Both the position numbers and the translations under genes were made by a program. From NCBI GenBank assembly GCA_024305405.1, contig JAKNDB010000092.1:1031001-1095000 (forward strand): a DNA stretch of 64,000 nt, written 5' to 3'. How positions within the stretch are numbered: position 1 is the first letter of the stretch; every line of letters starts with the position of its first letter. Shown one piece after another: positions 43,953-55,500 of the stretch. The notes beneath the pieces are model-generated. The model saw only the letters and a program-made list of their open reading frames with translations, ran no database searches and was not told the origin of the DNA. The DNA is from Dirofilaria immitis (taxonomy: Eukaryota > Nematoda > Chromadorea > Rhabditida > Onchocercidae).

Positions 43953-44200
43953 AGAATTCATAAGAATCACGGTAGTTTGTGAAATTCTAAAAGAAATCTT
44001 TAAAATCACAGTAATTTGCAAAACTGTAAAAGAATTCGCAAGAATCATGATAATTTGTAAATGAATGAACGAATTCTTAAGAATCATAATAATTTGCAGT
44101 TACAAAAGAATTCGAATTATTGTAACCTGTAAAACTATGAAGTAATTTTTAAGAATCATGATGAATTGCAAAGCTATGAAAGAATTCTAGGAATTATGAA
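43953..44200. repeat. Minisatellite, about 6-7 copies of a ~39-bp unit
   Basis: Copies start with GAATTC or a variant, followed by TAAGAATCATGATAATTTGCAAAACTATGAAA-like sequence in pieces, at about 43953, 43990, 44034, 44072, 44109, 44142 and 44182. Units differ by several bases and short indels. Confidence 0.75.
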
Positions 44201-44514
44201 AAAACTATAATCAAATTGATATGATTCAAATATTTATGAAATTCTATGAGTTAATGAAATTGATCTACTATAGATATAGAAAATATCCTCGCAGTAGATA
44301 TAGGAACATTCATCAAATCAACTTCATCCATTTCATCTTCGATCTTTGGTATCAGTCTCAGCAAAAAAAAGAAATCTTTTGTTTTCCTTTCGGCAAAATC
44401 GTTGTTCAAATTTTCAAATACGAATCATAGTTAATATCTTTTACATTTTTTTGTACGAAGTTTTCGTTTTGCTCGAATGCCTTTGGGTCTACTGCGTTTT
44501 AAACTAACTTATCC

Positions 44515-44620
44515 TTGGCTCCAAATTTCCATCTTTCTTTAGCTCCAAATTCCCTAATTTCTTTCCTTTGATTCCAAAGTTCCTTATTTTTTTCGGCTTC
44601 AAATTTCCATTTTTTTCCCA
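44515..44620. repeat. Short tandem repeat, about 4 copies of ~32 bp
   Basis: The unit reads roughly GGCTCCAAATTTCCATCTTT, with variants AGCTCCAAATTCCC, GATTCCAAAGTTCC and GGCTTCAAATTTCC. Confidence 0.65.
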
Positions 44621-45023
44621 ATTACATCAGATATAACAAAGAAAATAAGTTGACAAATTTATTTCAATTTTTGTGTCTAACAAACGATTAATAATTGCTA
44701 TTATTGTTCACTAACTAAATTTGTTATATAATAGAGCAAATATGAAAATCAGTTGCAAAACATTGCAAAATTCTAAGTGTTGCAACAAATTTTCTCAGAC
44801 TTCAATTAAAACAATCAGACCTTCATTTTCTTTCTCTTTCTGTCTTCAGTGATTAAAATAATTCCAGCCATCAATCTGAAAGTTCTTTAATCAAATCAGT
44901 CTAATCGATACTGGAGCCTATGATTTTAAACAATATTATTATTAAAACAGTTTACAGCATAAAATCAATCACTTAAAGAATATCTGATTTTTTTAGATAT
45001 CTGGATATAAACCTAGCTTCAAG

Positions 45024-45079
45024 GCTAATGATGAAGCTTAATGATGAAGCTAAAAAAAGGTTAATGATGAAGCTAAAAA
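45024..45079. repeat. Three-copy TTAATGATGAAGCT repeat
   Basis: CTAATGATGAAGCT, TTAATGATGAAGCT and again TTAATGATGAAGCT follow each other within 56 bp. Confidence 0.8.
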
Positions 45080-46007
45080 TATTTGAAAAAGGCTTAATGT
45101 ATTGATTAAATGTAGCAATTCTTCAATAAATCATAATTAAACATAAAAATGAAAAATCCAGAAGATGCTTTTTGAAATTGCTAAAAAAATATGACGTAAA
45201 TAATAGAAGTAATGATCGAAACAAAAAATATTTGAGCAATCTTTGAATTCATTTTGAAAAGATAAGCAAACCTGAGTGAACAAAGAAATATGTTTAAGAC
45301 TGAATTGTGAACTCAAATGAAATATTAACAAAAATTCAAGAGGAAATAATTTTCTGATATTAATTCTAAAGTGGTAGAACAACTATAAAATAAAAAAATA
45401 TGGAACGGCCAAGGAATAAAAGAAAAATTATCTTTTATCATTAAGAAGATGTTATTTCAGAATAATAGAAACCTTGGTTTTGAAACTTTGATTAAAAAAC
45501 CAATTTTTTTCATCAAATCCAATAAAAAAACGGATATCAAAAAATGAAAAAACAAAATAAGAGGAGATCAATTAAAACAACAATCACAAAATTGTTAAAA
45601 CGAAGGAGACAAGCAGAAGTTACTTCAATAAAAACATTTCTTCACTAACAAAATGATACAAAACATAAAAGAAGAAATCATTTAAATATATAAAATTTGA
45701 TTAAAATCCTAAAGTTAAAAATTTTGCTATTCATGTGTTGATCTTCCATTCATTGATTTGTAGTAAATAAATAGAAATTAAAATTCGGGAAAATGTAAAA
45801 TTAATTACATAAGATAAAAATATTATGTTCTAAAAATAATGACATAGCATAATTTATGAAATAATTTTAAATCTATTGCAAAAAAACAGCTCTACAATTC
45901 TTCACAAGAGAATATTTCTTATTGTACAAGTAAACAAAAATATTAGTAAAGAAATATGTGCATCCAAAAGGAATCCAAAAGTATACACAAATTTGTTTAT
46001 TAATATT

Positions 46008-47236
46008 TTAGTCGAAAGAAACAAATATTTGCAATCGCAGAATATAAAATATGAATAATGTAACTATACTTAAATTAATGATCGTAGAAGGAATAGTAGA
46101 AGCTATGTTACATTTATCGGATGTACAAACACACATTCTATCGATAGCAGGAAAATCTGATCCTGGCAAATCAGATGGTGTTTCTTCACAGGCACCTACT
46201 CGAATACCACTATCCGTCTGATTCAAACAACCACGTTTCACCGTCGTATATCCTACAAATAATCTTTGAAAAGATAAATTCTAAAAGTTGTAATGTAAAG
46301 AGATTGATGAAAAACTTCAAATCAAGCATAATATCTAAGACATGAATATGATAATTCATACGAAAAAAATATTTATTAAAAAATAAGTATTACAAAATAG
46401 ATGTTTTAAGTTTATTTTGAATATGCGAGACCTTTTAATCTATTTTAATCTGTGACAATTCAATAAATATTCGATATTTCATGAATTTGATTACAATAGA
46501 AAGTTTCATCAATTCATTTTAGAATTTAAATAAAATAAATAAATTGACTTACCATCAGCGATAAATTCTACCTTATAACAGTATCGTCCAATGCATATAT
46601 CGAAACAATTTGGATTATTAGCTGGACAATTGTGACATCGAAGAGATTGGTTATCTGTAGAAAAAATTTAATTTAAAAATAATTAAATTTCGAATTAAGA
46701 TATACATGAACAAATGCATCTATTAAAAGAAATTTTATCAATAGCTGCCTTGATATTAAACAATTTTCAATAATTTTACAAAAAAATAAAAAATAAAAAA
46801 TGACGATTTGCTCTGCCATTATTATTATGGCTAAAACTCTCATCATAATTAGATTTTCCGAAATATTTCTACAATTTACATACAGCATAAATTTGTCAAC
46901 TTTTTTCCCGTTAGAAAAACTTTAAAATGCTTCTTAATGAGGAGACATATTCTATTTTTCTCATACTATTGATACAATCTCTTCAATTTTCAACATTTTC
47001 TAAAAATTAACTTGGCATTTTGCTAAATTATATTCGAATTCTTTTATCCTTCTTTTGCCAAAATAAACATAAAAATATTTATCATTTTTATCAGTAAAAG
47101 AATAACAACCCAAAATTAAATATTAACAATTAACAAAAGAATTTGAAAATGAATAACCTGCTCGATGTCCAACAAGCATTGGTTTCCCAGTATCTCCAAT
47201 GAATAATAATGAAATTATCGGTAAGAAATACATCAT
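46008..47236 (-). CDS. Secreted or surface Ly6/uPAR-fold protein, 3 exons
   Basis: Exons 47158-47236, 46553-46654 and 46008-46252 join in phase to a protein of about 141 aa. The N-terminus (MMYFLPIISLLFIG) is a short hydrophobic signal-like segment. The mature part has ten cysteines in three-finger (Ly6/uPAR) order. It opens LRCHNCPANNPNCFDIC, continues with RYCYKVEF and the VKRGC and GACEE pairs, and closes with the diagnostic MCVCTSDKCN. A hydrophobic tail (IINLSIVTLFIFYIL) follows a Ser/Thr-rich spacer, which fits a GPI-attachment signal or a membrane helix; the few charged residues after it leave both open. Proteins of this fold act as extracellular ligands, channel modulators or receptor ectodomains. 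No specific partner can be named. Both Met codons at the start are in frame; the first was chosen. Confidence 0.85.
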
Positions 47237-47943
47237 TCGTGTTAATATTATATCAGAATATCAGTATTGAAGCTAAACTGTTTCACCTGAAAAAAAATTT
47301 AATGTAACGATCATATAAAATTAATAGATTTATAGCATAATTATTCATTTTTTCTAAAAAGATGTCGTGCAGCAGTAAATTTCAATAATCTCAATTTTGA
47401 GGAAAATTATCGAAAGTATAACTATTATTTCAATTAAGTATACAATTTGAAGTAAACAATAATATGAATACACGATAATTAAACTGCCACAATTTGACGT
47501 AATCAAAACGTAAAGGCATAGATAATTTGCCGAAGTGTGAGTAATCATAATGCAAATGCACGGATAATTGAATTCGCTATTTGAAGTAAGAGTAACGAAA
47601 ATGTATAAGTGTGGTTAAGCTGCCATAATATTAATCGAAATATTTCCTGTACTATTTTTTTCCATTATTTTATTTGTAGTATTCTCAATACGAACATAAA
47701 TTTACCGCTTCTTATCTATCAATGCTATGAAAATAATTTAAAAGGTCAAATTTCGCTTGAACAATTCGGTAATCTTTCAACTTCCATACTAATGCCATTC
47801 CATTATATTTCATCATAGAAAAAAAAACCAATCAAAAAGACTTCAAACTCAAGGAAAGTAACGCAACTCGTGACGATAATATAAAATGAGAAGAGTAAAA
47901 TAGCACAATAGCATCTCTTAAATGGAAAACGATAGCCGGCAGA

Positions 47944-47967
47944 TGACCCTGACCTTCACCTTGACCT
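47944..47967 (-). promoter_or_regulatory. Four abutting nuclear-receptor-like half-sites
   Basis: The plus strand reads TGACCC, TGACCT, TCACCT, TGACCT with no spacer. On the minus strand this is AGGTCA, AGGTGA, AGGTCA, GGGTCA, the consensus half-site of nuclear hormone receptors. The array lies about 710 bp upstream of the Ly6-fold gene. Function is inferred from motif match only; a simple hexamer repeat with no role is the alternative. Confidence 0.35.
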
Positions 47968-48111
47968 TCATCTTTCTTCTAGTATTCTTTCTAGACGTCG
48001 ATCCACGAAATTTGAATAACAATTTTCATAACATTACAATTGTGTGCCGTATTTTTTATCAGAAAACAATAACACGAATGAAAAAGAGATTTAAAATAAT
48101 CATAGGTTTAT

Positions 48112-48226
48112 TTGCAGGAATGTCAGAAGGAAAAGGAAAAGAAGGAGGTACGGGAAGAGGAGAAGGAATACTGAAAAGGATGAGGAGGAGGATGAGAAGG
48201 AATGGATGGAAAGAGAAGAAATCTTA
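48112..48226 (+). repeat. Purine-rich tract (GA/GGA)
   Basis: Roughly 110 bases are almost purely A and G on the plus strand, built from GGAAAAG, GGAGG and GAGGAGG pieces. It falls in an open frame, but that protein would be only Lys/Arg/Gly/Glu and is not credible as a gene. Confidence 0.7.
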
Positions 48227-51200
48227 ATATTAACTTCATGAGATGCACTTATTTCAAACAGAGACCTATCAGCCATCTTAAGTTAATTTATTATTAGCTG
48301 ATTACTATCTCTTTTTTGTCCCTTATTTAATTATATGTGTGTCTGTGTGAATAATATAATTGTTGATCCTCATAGTAAAGAGATCAAAGGATGAAATGAA
48401 CTTTAACCTTCGCCTTCACAATTCATCTAATCCTTAATTTTTTTGATTTTTGTTCATTAACACATAAATTGAATTCTTACCATTTCGTAATTCCAACGAG
48501 CTCTAAGTTTAAATTAAAGCAATTAAATCGCAATTCAATTCAAATTATCGAAATTTAGTCTCATTCAAAAGCGTTTGTTGTTTTTTTAGTCATAAATTCA
48601 CAGCCTCCTCAACAGTTGTTGTTGATTCTTTTATCATAAAAATAAATTAAATAATTATGAAAAAAAATTTTTAAATTTTATTAAAAATAATTTGCTGCGT
48701 AAATTTGAATTGAAACAATTTGATTAAAATTTATATTATTCAAATTTTATTCGAACTCAGCTCACTTCAATTTGAATTTTAGTTTTAGTTTAATTGAAGG
48801 CAGTTCAAATTTCGCGTTACATTAATCAGCCCTTTTTTAACCGTAAATTGTAGAATAAATGGTGAGATGAAGAAAAGTAGGAATAACCTTCAAAATGTTT
48901 TTTATGTTTCCGAAATTTGTACATTAACAAAGAAAAAAAATGGAAAAATAAAAATGAAATTAAATTCGATAAACTTCATATAGCATTTCGTTGTCAATAA
49001 AAGAAAATTTACCAAATTCACATGACTTTTTATTTTATTTTTTAAAAGAAATGCTTGATGAAAATCGTTAAAAAGAAACGAATGGAAATGAATTTATATT
49101 ATTGAAAGTCAAACATTGAAAAATCGATTTGCTTATTGAATTTAATTTTTAAAGAAAAAAGAGTTTTTTCCTTTTTGTTTCTTTCATTTTTGATTTTTGA
49201 TTTCTTTTTCGTCAATTCAATTTTGAAAAGAGAAATTATGCTACAAATATACTTTTTCAGACATATCTATACTACTTTTAATGCAAAAAAAGCCAGCAAT
49301 ACGGATCAGTGAAAATTAGTAGATTAAAAAATAATTAATAAATGAATTAATTGATTAGTAGTGGAATCAGTCATTTAATATATTGCCTTTACTCGCAATT
49401 TATTAGGAATTTTCATTCCCTATTTCAATTTTTTAATTGTTTACTAATTTGTATTCTCAGCTAAATCATTCCTAAAATTTCCTATTTATTCAAATCAATT
49501 TTAAGAAAAAAAGATATCTATAAAATTTTAAATTTGATTTCGACAAGTATCATAAATGTATTAAAGAATGGCGGTATAATCATGAAAACCAGACTTCCTA
49601 ACATGCCCGGATAATATTCCGATCAAGAAATCATTGCATAGAATTGAAAAAAAAAGAGAAGATCGAATAGATTGATAAACTGAAATGATTTCAAAAACGA
49701 TTTGGGAAATCTGATAAAATTAGGTTATGTAAATAAATCCTTGATAGATTCAGGTAATATTATACCTTACTTCTTGATATGTTCAGGTAATATATCAGGG
49801 AATTATTTTATTAGAAATTTGCGAGAAAAGAAAGATCAGGAATGATATATACGCAAAACTTTGATAAATATTTTGCATTTATTAGATACTTATATTTGTT
49901 GCTTTGTTAAATATTTACATAAATGATTCATTTTTAAATTTTTTTAAAGGACAAACGAACATTCATTTTATCTTTCTTCGTTTGTTATATTTATATTATT
50001 GATTCATATGCGATATTTATTTTCTTTATTAGAAGAATAAGTTTTTATTTATTTGTTTTTCTCTAAAATGATTTTATTTCTTAACAGTTAAGTAATTATA
50101 TAAAGCAAAATAATAAAATTAAATTTGATAAGATTTCAAAAAATAAGTAAAATTAAGTATAAAATGAAATATGAAATATTATGCTAAAATTTCCTTTCCC
50201 TAATTCTCAATTTCTAATATTTTTTTATTTCTTTTCCTTTATTTCATGTAAAACAAACTTCAAAGACGATATTACCGACCAATAATAATATAATTTCAAA
50301 TGACAAAAAAGAAAATAAGATATAGTAGACCATCTGCAAATGAAAATGATAAAATCTTATCTATGAGAAAAGAAAATTTTTTAAAAAGAATTCGACAATA
50401 TTCATCTATCTATCATTAAATTAAAGTTTAACAAAAGAAAATATATTTATCTAAAAGTTTAATTCTTTTTGTCCATTTTTCATTTATCATTATTACTTAC
50501 TATCATAATATACTGATTGTAAATAATACCGAAATAATGAAATTTTTCATTTTAACACAACATTTTGCAGTATTATGAAGAAAAAAACATCTTTAAATCA
50601 AATTAAAAAAATTATATATTGTAATAGCAAAATATGCCAAATTTTGATTTTAAATTAGCAAATCCTGAAATGAAACGTATAAATGGATATAACTCTTAAA
50701 ATTTTTCTTTTTCTCGTTCATTTAACTATAAATAAATAAAAATAGACCCTTTTTCGAGAAAAAAAATAAATTGAAACGAATTTTTTTATTTCTACTAATT
50801 TATTTAATAGTCCTAAACAGAAATTATTTAATCAAAGCGATATAAATTCGATAACAAATTTTTAAAAGGATTTCTCCTTTCGAATAATACTTTTAGAATT
50901 AATATAATCTACTAGAAGCAGTTGTGCTAACAATCGATCAACGGGAAGACTTACATCTCTGACTCAATCTATTTTTCAATTTCATTTTTCTTTCCACAAA
51001 AATTTCTTCCTTAATTTTTTTAATTTTCTGTTAAATTACTTTCTTTTTCTTCCATTAATCTTTCTTCGACCATTTTAATTCCATATACCATTCTGGTTTT
51101 GTAAAAAGATGAATTGACATGACTAACTCACAAAATATGCTTATTAAGAAATATTGGAATATCATAGTGCAAATTGACAACGGTTTATTCAAAAAAAAAA

Positions 51201-52582
51201 GTAAAATTCCTAAAAGTAAATAAAATTTGCAAATAAATCGCAATAACAGTAACTGAAATTTCGGAACGCGCAAGTTTCACATAAGTAAACCATAAAAGGG
51301 ATAAAATTTGAAAAAAATAAACAATAGGAATCGAGAAAATAGATAATTTCTTGTTTATATACAATGGCAAAAAAAATTTAGAAATAATAATAGATGATCG
51401 ATTTTTTTCCTACTTACGAAATTTTAAATTTGGCCTAGATATTATTTATCAGAATGATGAAATTTCATCATTTTGATAGAATGTATGAAAAACCTCAATC
51501 TATGTGATCCCATAAGAGATACCAAATCTCATCTTTATCTACCATTACTACTAAAAATTCACTTTCAAGTTTCTTTCAGTCATTCTTTCTCTATTTTCAT
51601 CTAAATTTTAATAAATTTCATATACGAAAGAATAATTTCAGGAAAGATATTGGAGAAGAAGAAATTGAGATGTCCACTGAATCCAAGTGTCCTTCAATGA
51701 AATCCTATAAAAACGCAGTTACATTTTATATAAGAACTAATATGCATGATATATGGGAGGCAAAAGGTTCAACCAAATATTTAAAAAGGATATATAAAAT
51801 ATTTAAAAGGATATATAGAATGTCTCGCTGATAACCCTGCTATACATTTTTCGACAATTCAGAACCAAAGAAAAGAAACGACGAAGAAAAAAACCACTAC
51901 CAAATTCCGACCACAAGAAAACGTATTACTAATCAGAAATGAAAGAAAAAAAGCTGAAGAAAAAGAAATGAAAGGAAGGAAAACGCATTTTGAGGACTTC
52001 ATAATACAATTTAAATAAATTCAAAAATGAAAAAACAGTACAAACCGCTCATACACACATACGCATATCTACTACTCACATAACAATAAGAATAAAAGGT
52101 AAAATAACTTATTATAATAGGGAATGGTTTTTTTTATTTTCTGGAATTCGAAATTATTTTACTGTCTTTTCAAAAATATCAATTCTTTCTAAGGATCATT
52201 TGCTAAACAAATAAACACTGAAATGATTAAAATTACAAAAAAGATGATACATAACATAACATTCGACATAATAATTTCATGCCTATATTGTTACTAACAC
52301 GATAATTGCACAGTAACTTATTATTGTAATAATTGCTTGCACACTTATCAAACACTTAATATGCATAATAAATTTTATTTCTTTAACTACTTCCAAATAG
52401 CATCCGTAGTGCTAATCTTTGTCGTCCTCTCTCTCTCTCTCTCATCCAATAAACATTTTCAGATAAAATATTATTTTCAATCGGTTCAGAAAAAGATCAA
52501 AGAGTTTAAATCGTTCATGTAAAGTAAACAAGGATGCACAGTAAAGAGATCACATTTAAAGAAGCGATATATAATGAATGAA

Positions 52583-55500
52583 TTACGGCCAATCGTACAA
52601 AGTTTGAATTGATTCCTGCTCACTAATACTATACATATACGGTTCACTTTCATCCACCGGATCCAAACTTAGCAAACCATACGAATTTGTCGTTGTATTC
52701 TCGGTATTCGAACTTGAAACTATAAAAACATTTGTGAAAAAAGAGTTATGGAAGTAACAAAATTAATTCTCAATATAGAAACGTAAAAGTACTAAAGACA
52801 AGAGTATAATGAATAAAATACAAAGAGAATATTAATTAGTTCTCAAAAAAAAAGAATAAAAGAGTAATTCACTAATTTTACAATCGATTCAAAATGTTAC
52901 TAGGATGCAAAGTTATTGCATAGAAAAGAAAATAAAGATACACAACAGAGATATGAATATTTTCATCCCTTTCTATACGGAAACGTAAAGCGTCAACACA
53001 ATAAAACGCTATTAACTAACCACAGACTGATCCCAAAAAACCGAAGCATGAATAATGCATAATTTACCTGCTTGTTGAGAAGGACCTTCAACGACCATTT
53101 TCAATGGAGAGGTATGCAAGTTTGATGGAGTGTAGAAAGTGCTCATTGTATTAACGGGCAAAATATTGGCGTTATTAATGTTACTGGCTGAAAAACAACA
53201 TTCAAAATCTAAATACAGTCAAAAAACTATCATAAAACTACATTTAAAGAAAAAAACTACATATCACTTTTTAAATACATTGAAGAAAAAATTTATAAGT
53301 TTACGTCCTGGAATTGGCACTTGTTCTTGTACATCTCCACTGATTTCTTGAAATACATCGTTTCTCGATTGTTCGGACCAGTTAGATTGATCTTCTTGTA
53401 CCAAAGCGTCATGTGATTCTTCTTTCTGAAAAAGACATACTGATGAAATTTATGAATATAGAAGTACAACTGTTTCTGATGAAGCAGTAATGATTTCTCA
53501 ATAAATAACTCTGTACGAAGAATTCATCGATCATTTATCCTGATATATTCAGCGGTAACGGAAATGAAATTAAAAAGCATGTCCCAAATAAAACAAACTA
53601 ATATTATAAATAATGAAAATTTTGCAATAAAATAGTTTCTTTCTGAATATAAAATTTAATAAAAATTTAAAACTTGTTTTTGATTCAAATTTATGAATAT
53701 TAAAGATATGGTGATATCATTTTTGATCCCAGTGATTATCAGTTGTAAGAATAATAAAATTTGATTATTTATTTTTTATTTCAATATGTCCTGAAAAAAT
53801 TAGAAGTATTTCTTTTAAATCCAAGACAAGCACTTTTTATTATGAGACGCTTGAACGACAGGAATCTTTTTAGCCAGATTGAAAATGGAATAAATAAGAA
53901 TGATAAAATTACTTGAAGTTGCTGATTTTTAGGCGAGAGATGTGGACAAAGGTATGCCTCTAACGGTTCCTTTTGGGAGTTCCTGATCATTATTTCGAAC
54001 TTCTACAAAAATCGTGTATTAAACTAACTGATAACAGCTAAAATATGAAACGCATATGTAGTTCATTGAAGTTTCGAAAATTTCATATTACAAAAAAATG
54101 TACTCCTGTTTCCACTGGATCTGTTACATCGATAGATGAGTACGAATCTTTAGGGGCTTTGACTGCTATCAATGTTTGATCAGACATTCCCGGCAACATT
54201 CGAAGATCTGCGTATTTCACATAACTGCAATGGATTGATAAAACATATTCGAAAATATGCAATAATTTAAGAATAAAGAACGAAATTAAGCTGATTTAAC
54301 ACTTGGAGGGGAAAGGGGAGGGCGAAAAAAATATGTTTTTCTGATGATGTTTAAAGTCTGTGCCGCATGACAGTAATATTGATGCTCTTACATATACCTG
54401 TAGACTCGATCGGTCGGATCTTCTTTGGCTAATTTTAGTGCATTTTCAATACTTGTGATCAATTCATCTAGTGACTGCTCATATTTATCCAAACTCTTAA
54501 TCTCTTCCTTAAGCCTTTGTGCTTCAATGCCACGTGAACCAATTTCATCATTGCTTCTGAAACTCATATCTCTAAGCAAGCAATTTAAAAATGATGGAAA
54601 TAGTATATATTACCACAGCATCACTTGTGTAAACATTCATCTTTGACATTTCATAACTTTAGAGTCCTTCAGATTTATATATTACAAGTTAGTTTTGAAT
54701 GGAGAGAATGAGCATTCTTTCACATATAAGGAATAAATACAATTCCCAAAAACGTCATCATAATTTTATATTCAAAATACAATAAAAATCATTCAGCGGT
54801 GGTTTTATCATTCGTTCATTAATTCTAATAAAATACCATCATTATGATATCTGCCTTGCCCATATTTTATCACATCACAGTGAAGAGAAAATAAAATATA
54901 TGTACTTCAAATCAATAAAATACTTACTTCCACCGTATGCTGTTTTTCCCATTTTTTCAATCATGTCAATCCCTTCCAACACATTCGTTATATCATAAAG
55001 ACGTCGCTTCTGCACGCCCAATCGCATAGCTGCTTCGTTCAAATTCAATAACTTCAAGTAAGATACAAAAAATGCGCATAACTATGGTATGAAATTATTT
55101 CCATATTAGCCAAATCGAGCAGTTTCCATAATAATGCTCTATTTTGAAATGTATGATTAAGCCGTAACAGTGAAATAGAAATATATTTATTTTAGTAAAG
55201 CAAAAAACATTCTTGAAGAAAGTATCAAAAATTGATTATCATAAAATTCAAAGCGAGATATATAAAAGGAAAAACTCACCCCATCTTCATTTGCTTGAGG
55301 TTGCAGTTGCATGAACTTTTTCGTCAAAACCAACAACGAATTATCAACACGACAATTCAACGGTCCAAATTGAGCGGCGGACAACGTTTCACCAGCTATA
55401 ATTGTTGAAAATGAAATACTCAAAATAATTATTATAAAGCCTATAATATATTAAATTAACCTTAACCTGTAAGCTTTGTTTATAAGTTCCACTGAAAATT

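Larger units (their letters stand above)
42387..46007. other. Intergenic region upstream of the esterase
   Basis: No gene is recognised on either strand between the esterase start and the Ly6-gene stop. It holds the presumed esterase promoter, a TAG/CTA microsatellite, and three minisatellite-like blocks described separately. Confidence 0.5.
47237..52582. other. 5.3-kb intergenic region
   Basis: No gene is recognised. The first kilobase is upstream of the Ly6-fold gene and contains a hexamer array and a purine-rich tract. The rest is AT-rich with only short unrelated open frames, and ends at the E2F stop codon. Confidence 0.5.

Noticed and set aside
47922..48227. 101-codon plus-strand frame starting MENDSRQMTLTFTLTF
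   Set aside because: It is made of the half-site hexamer array (TFTLTF) followed by the purine tract (Gly/Arg/Lys/Glu). Both are repeats, so coding is unlikely.
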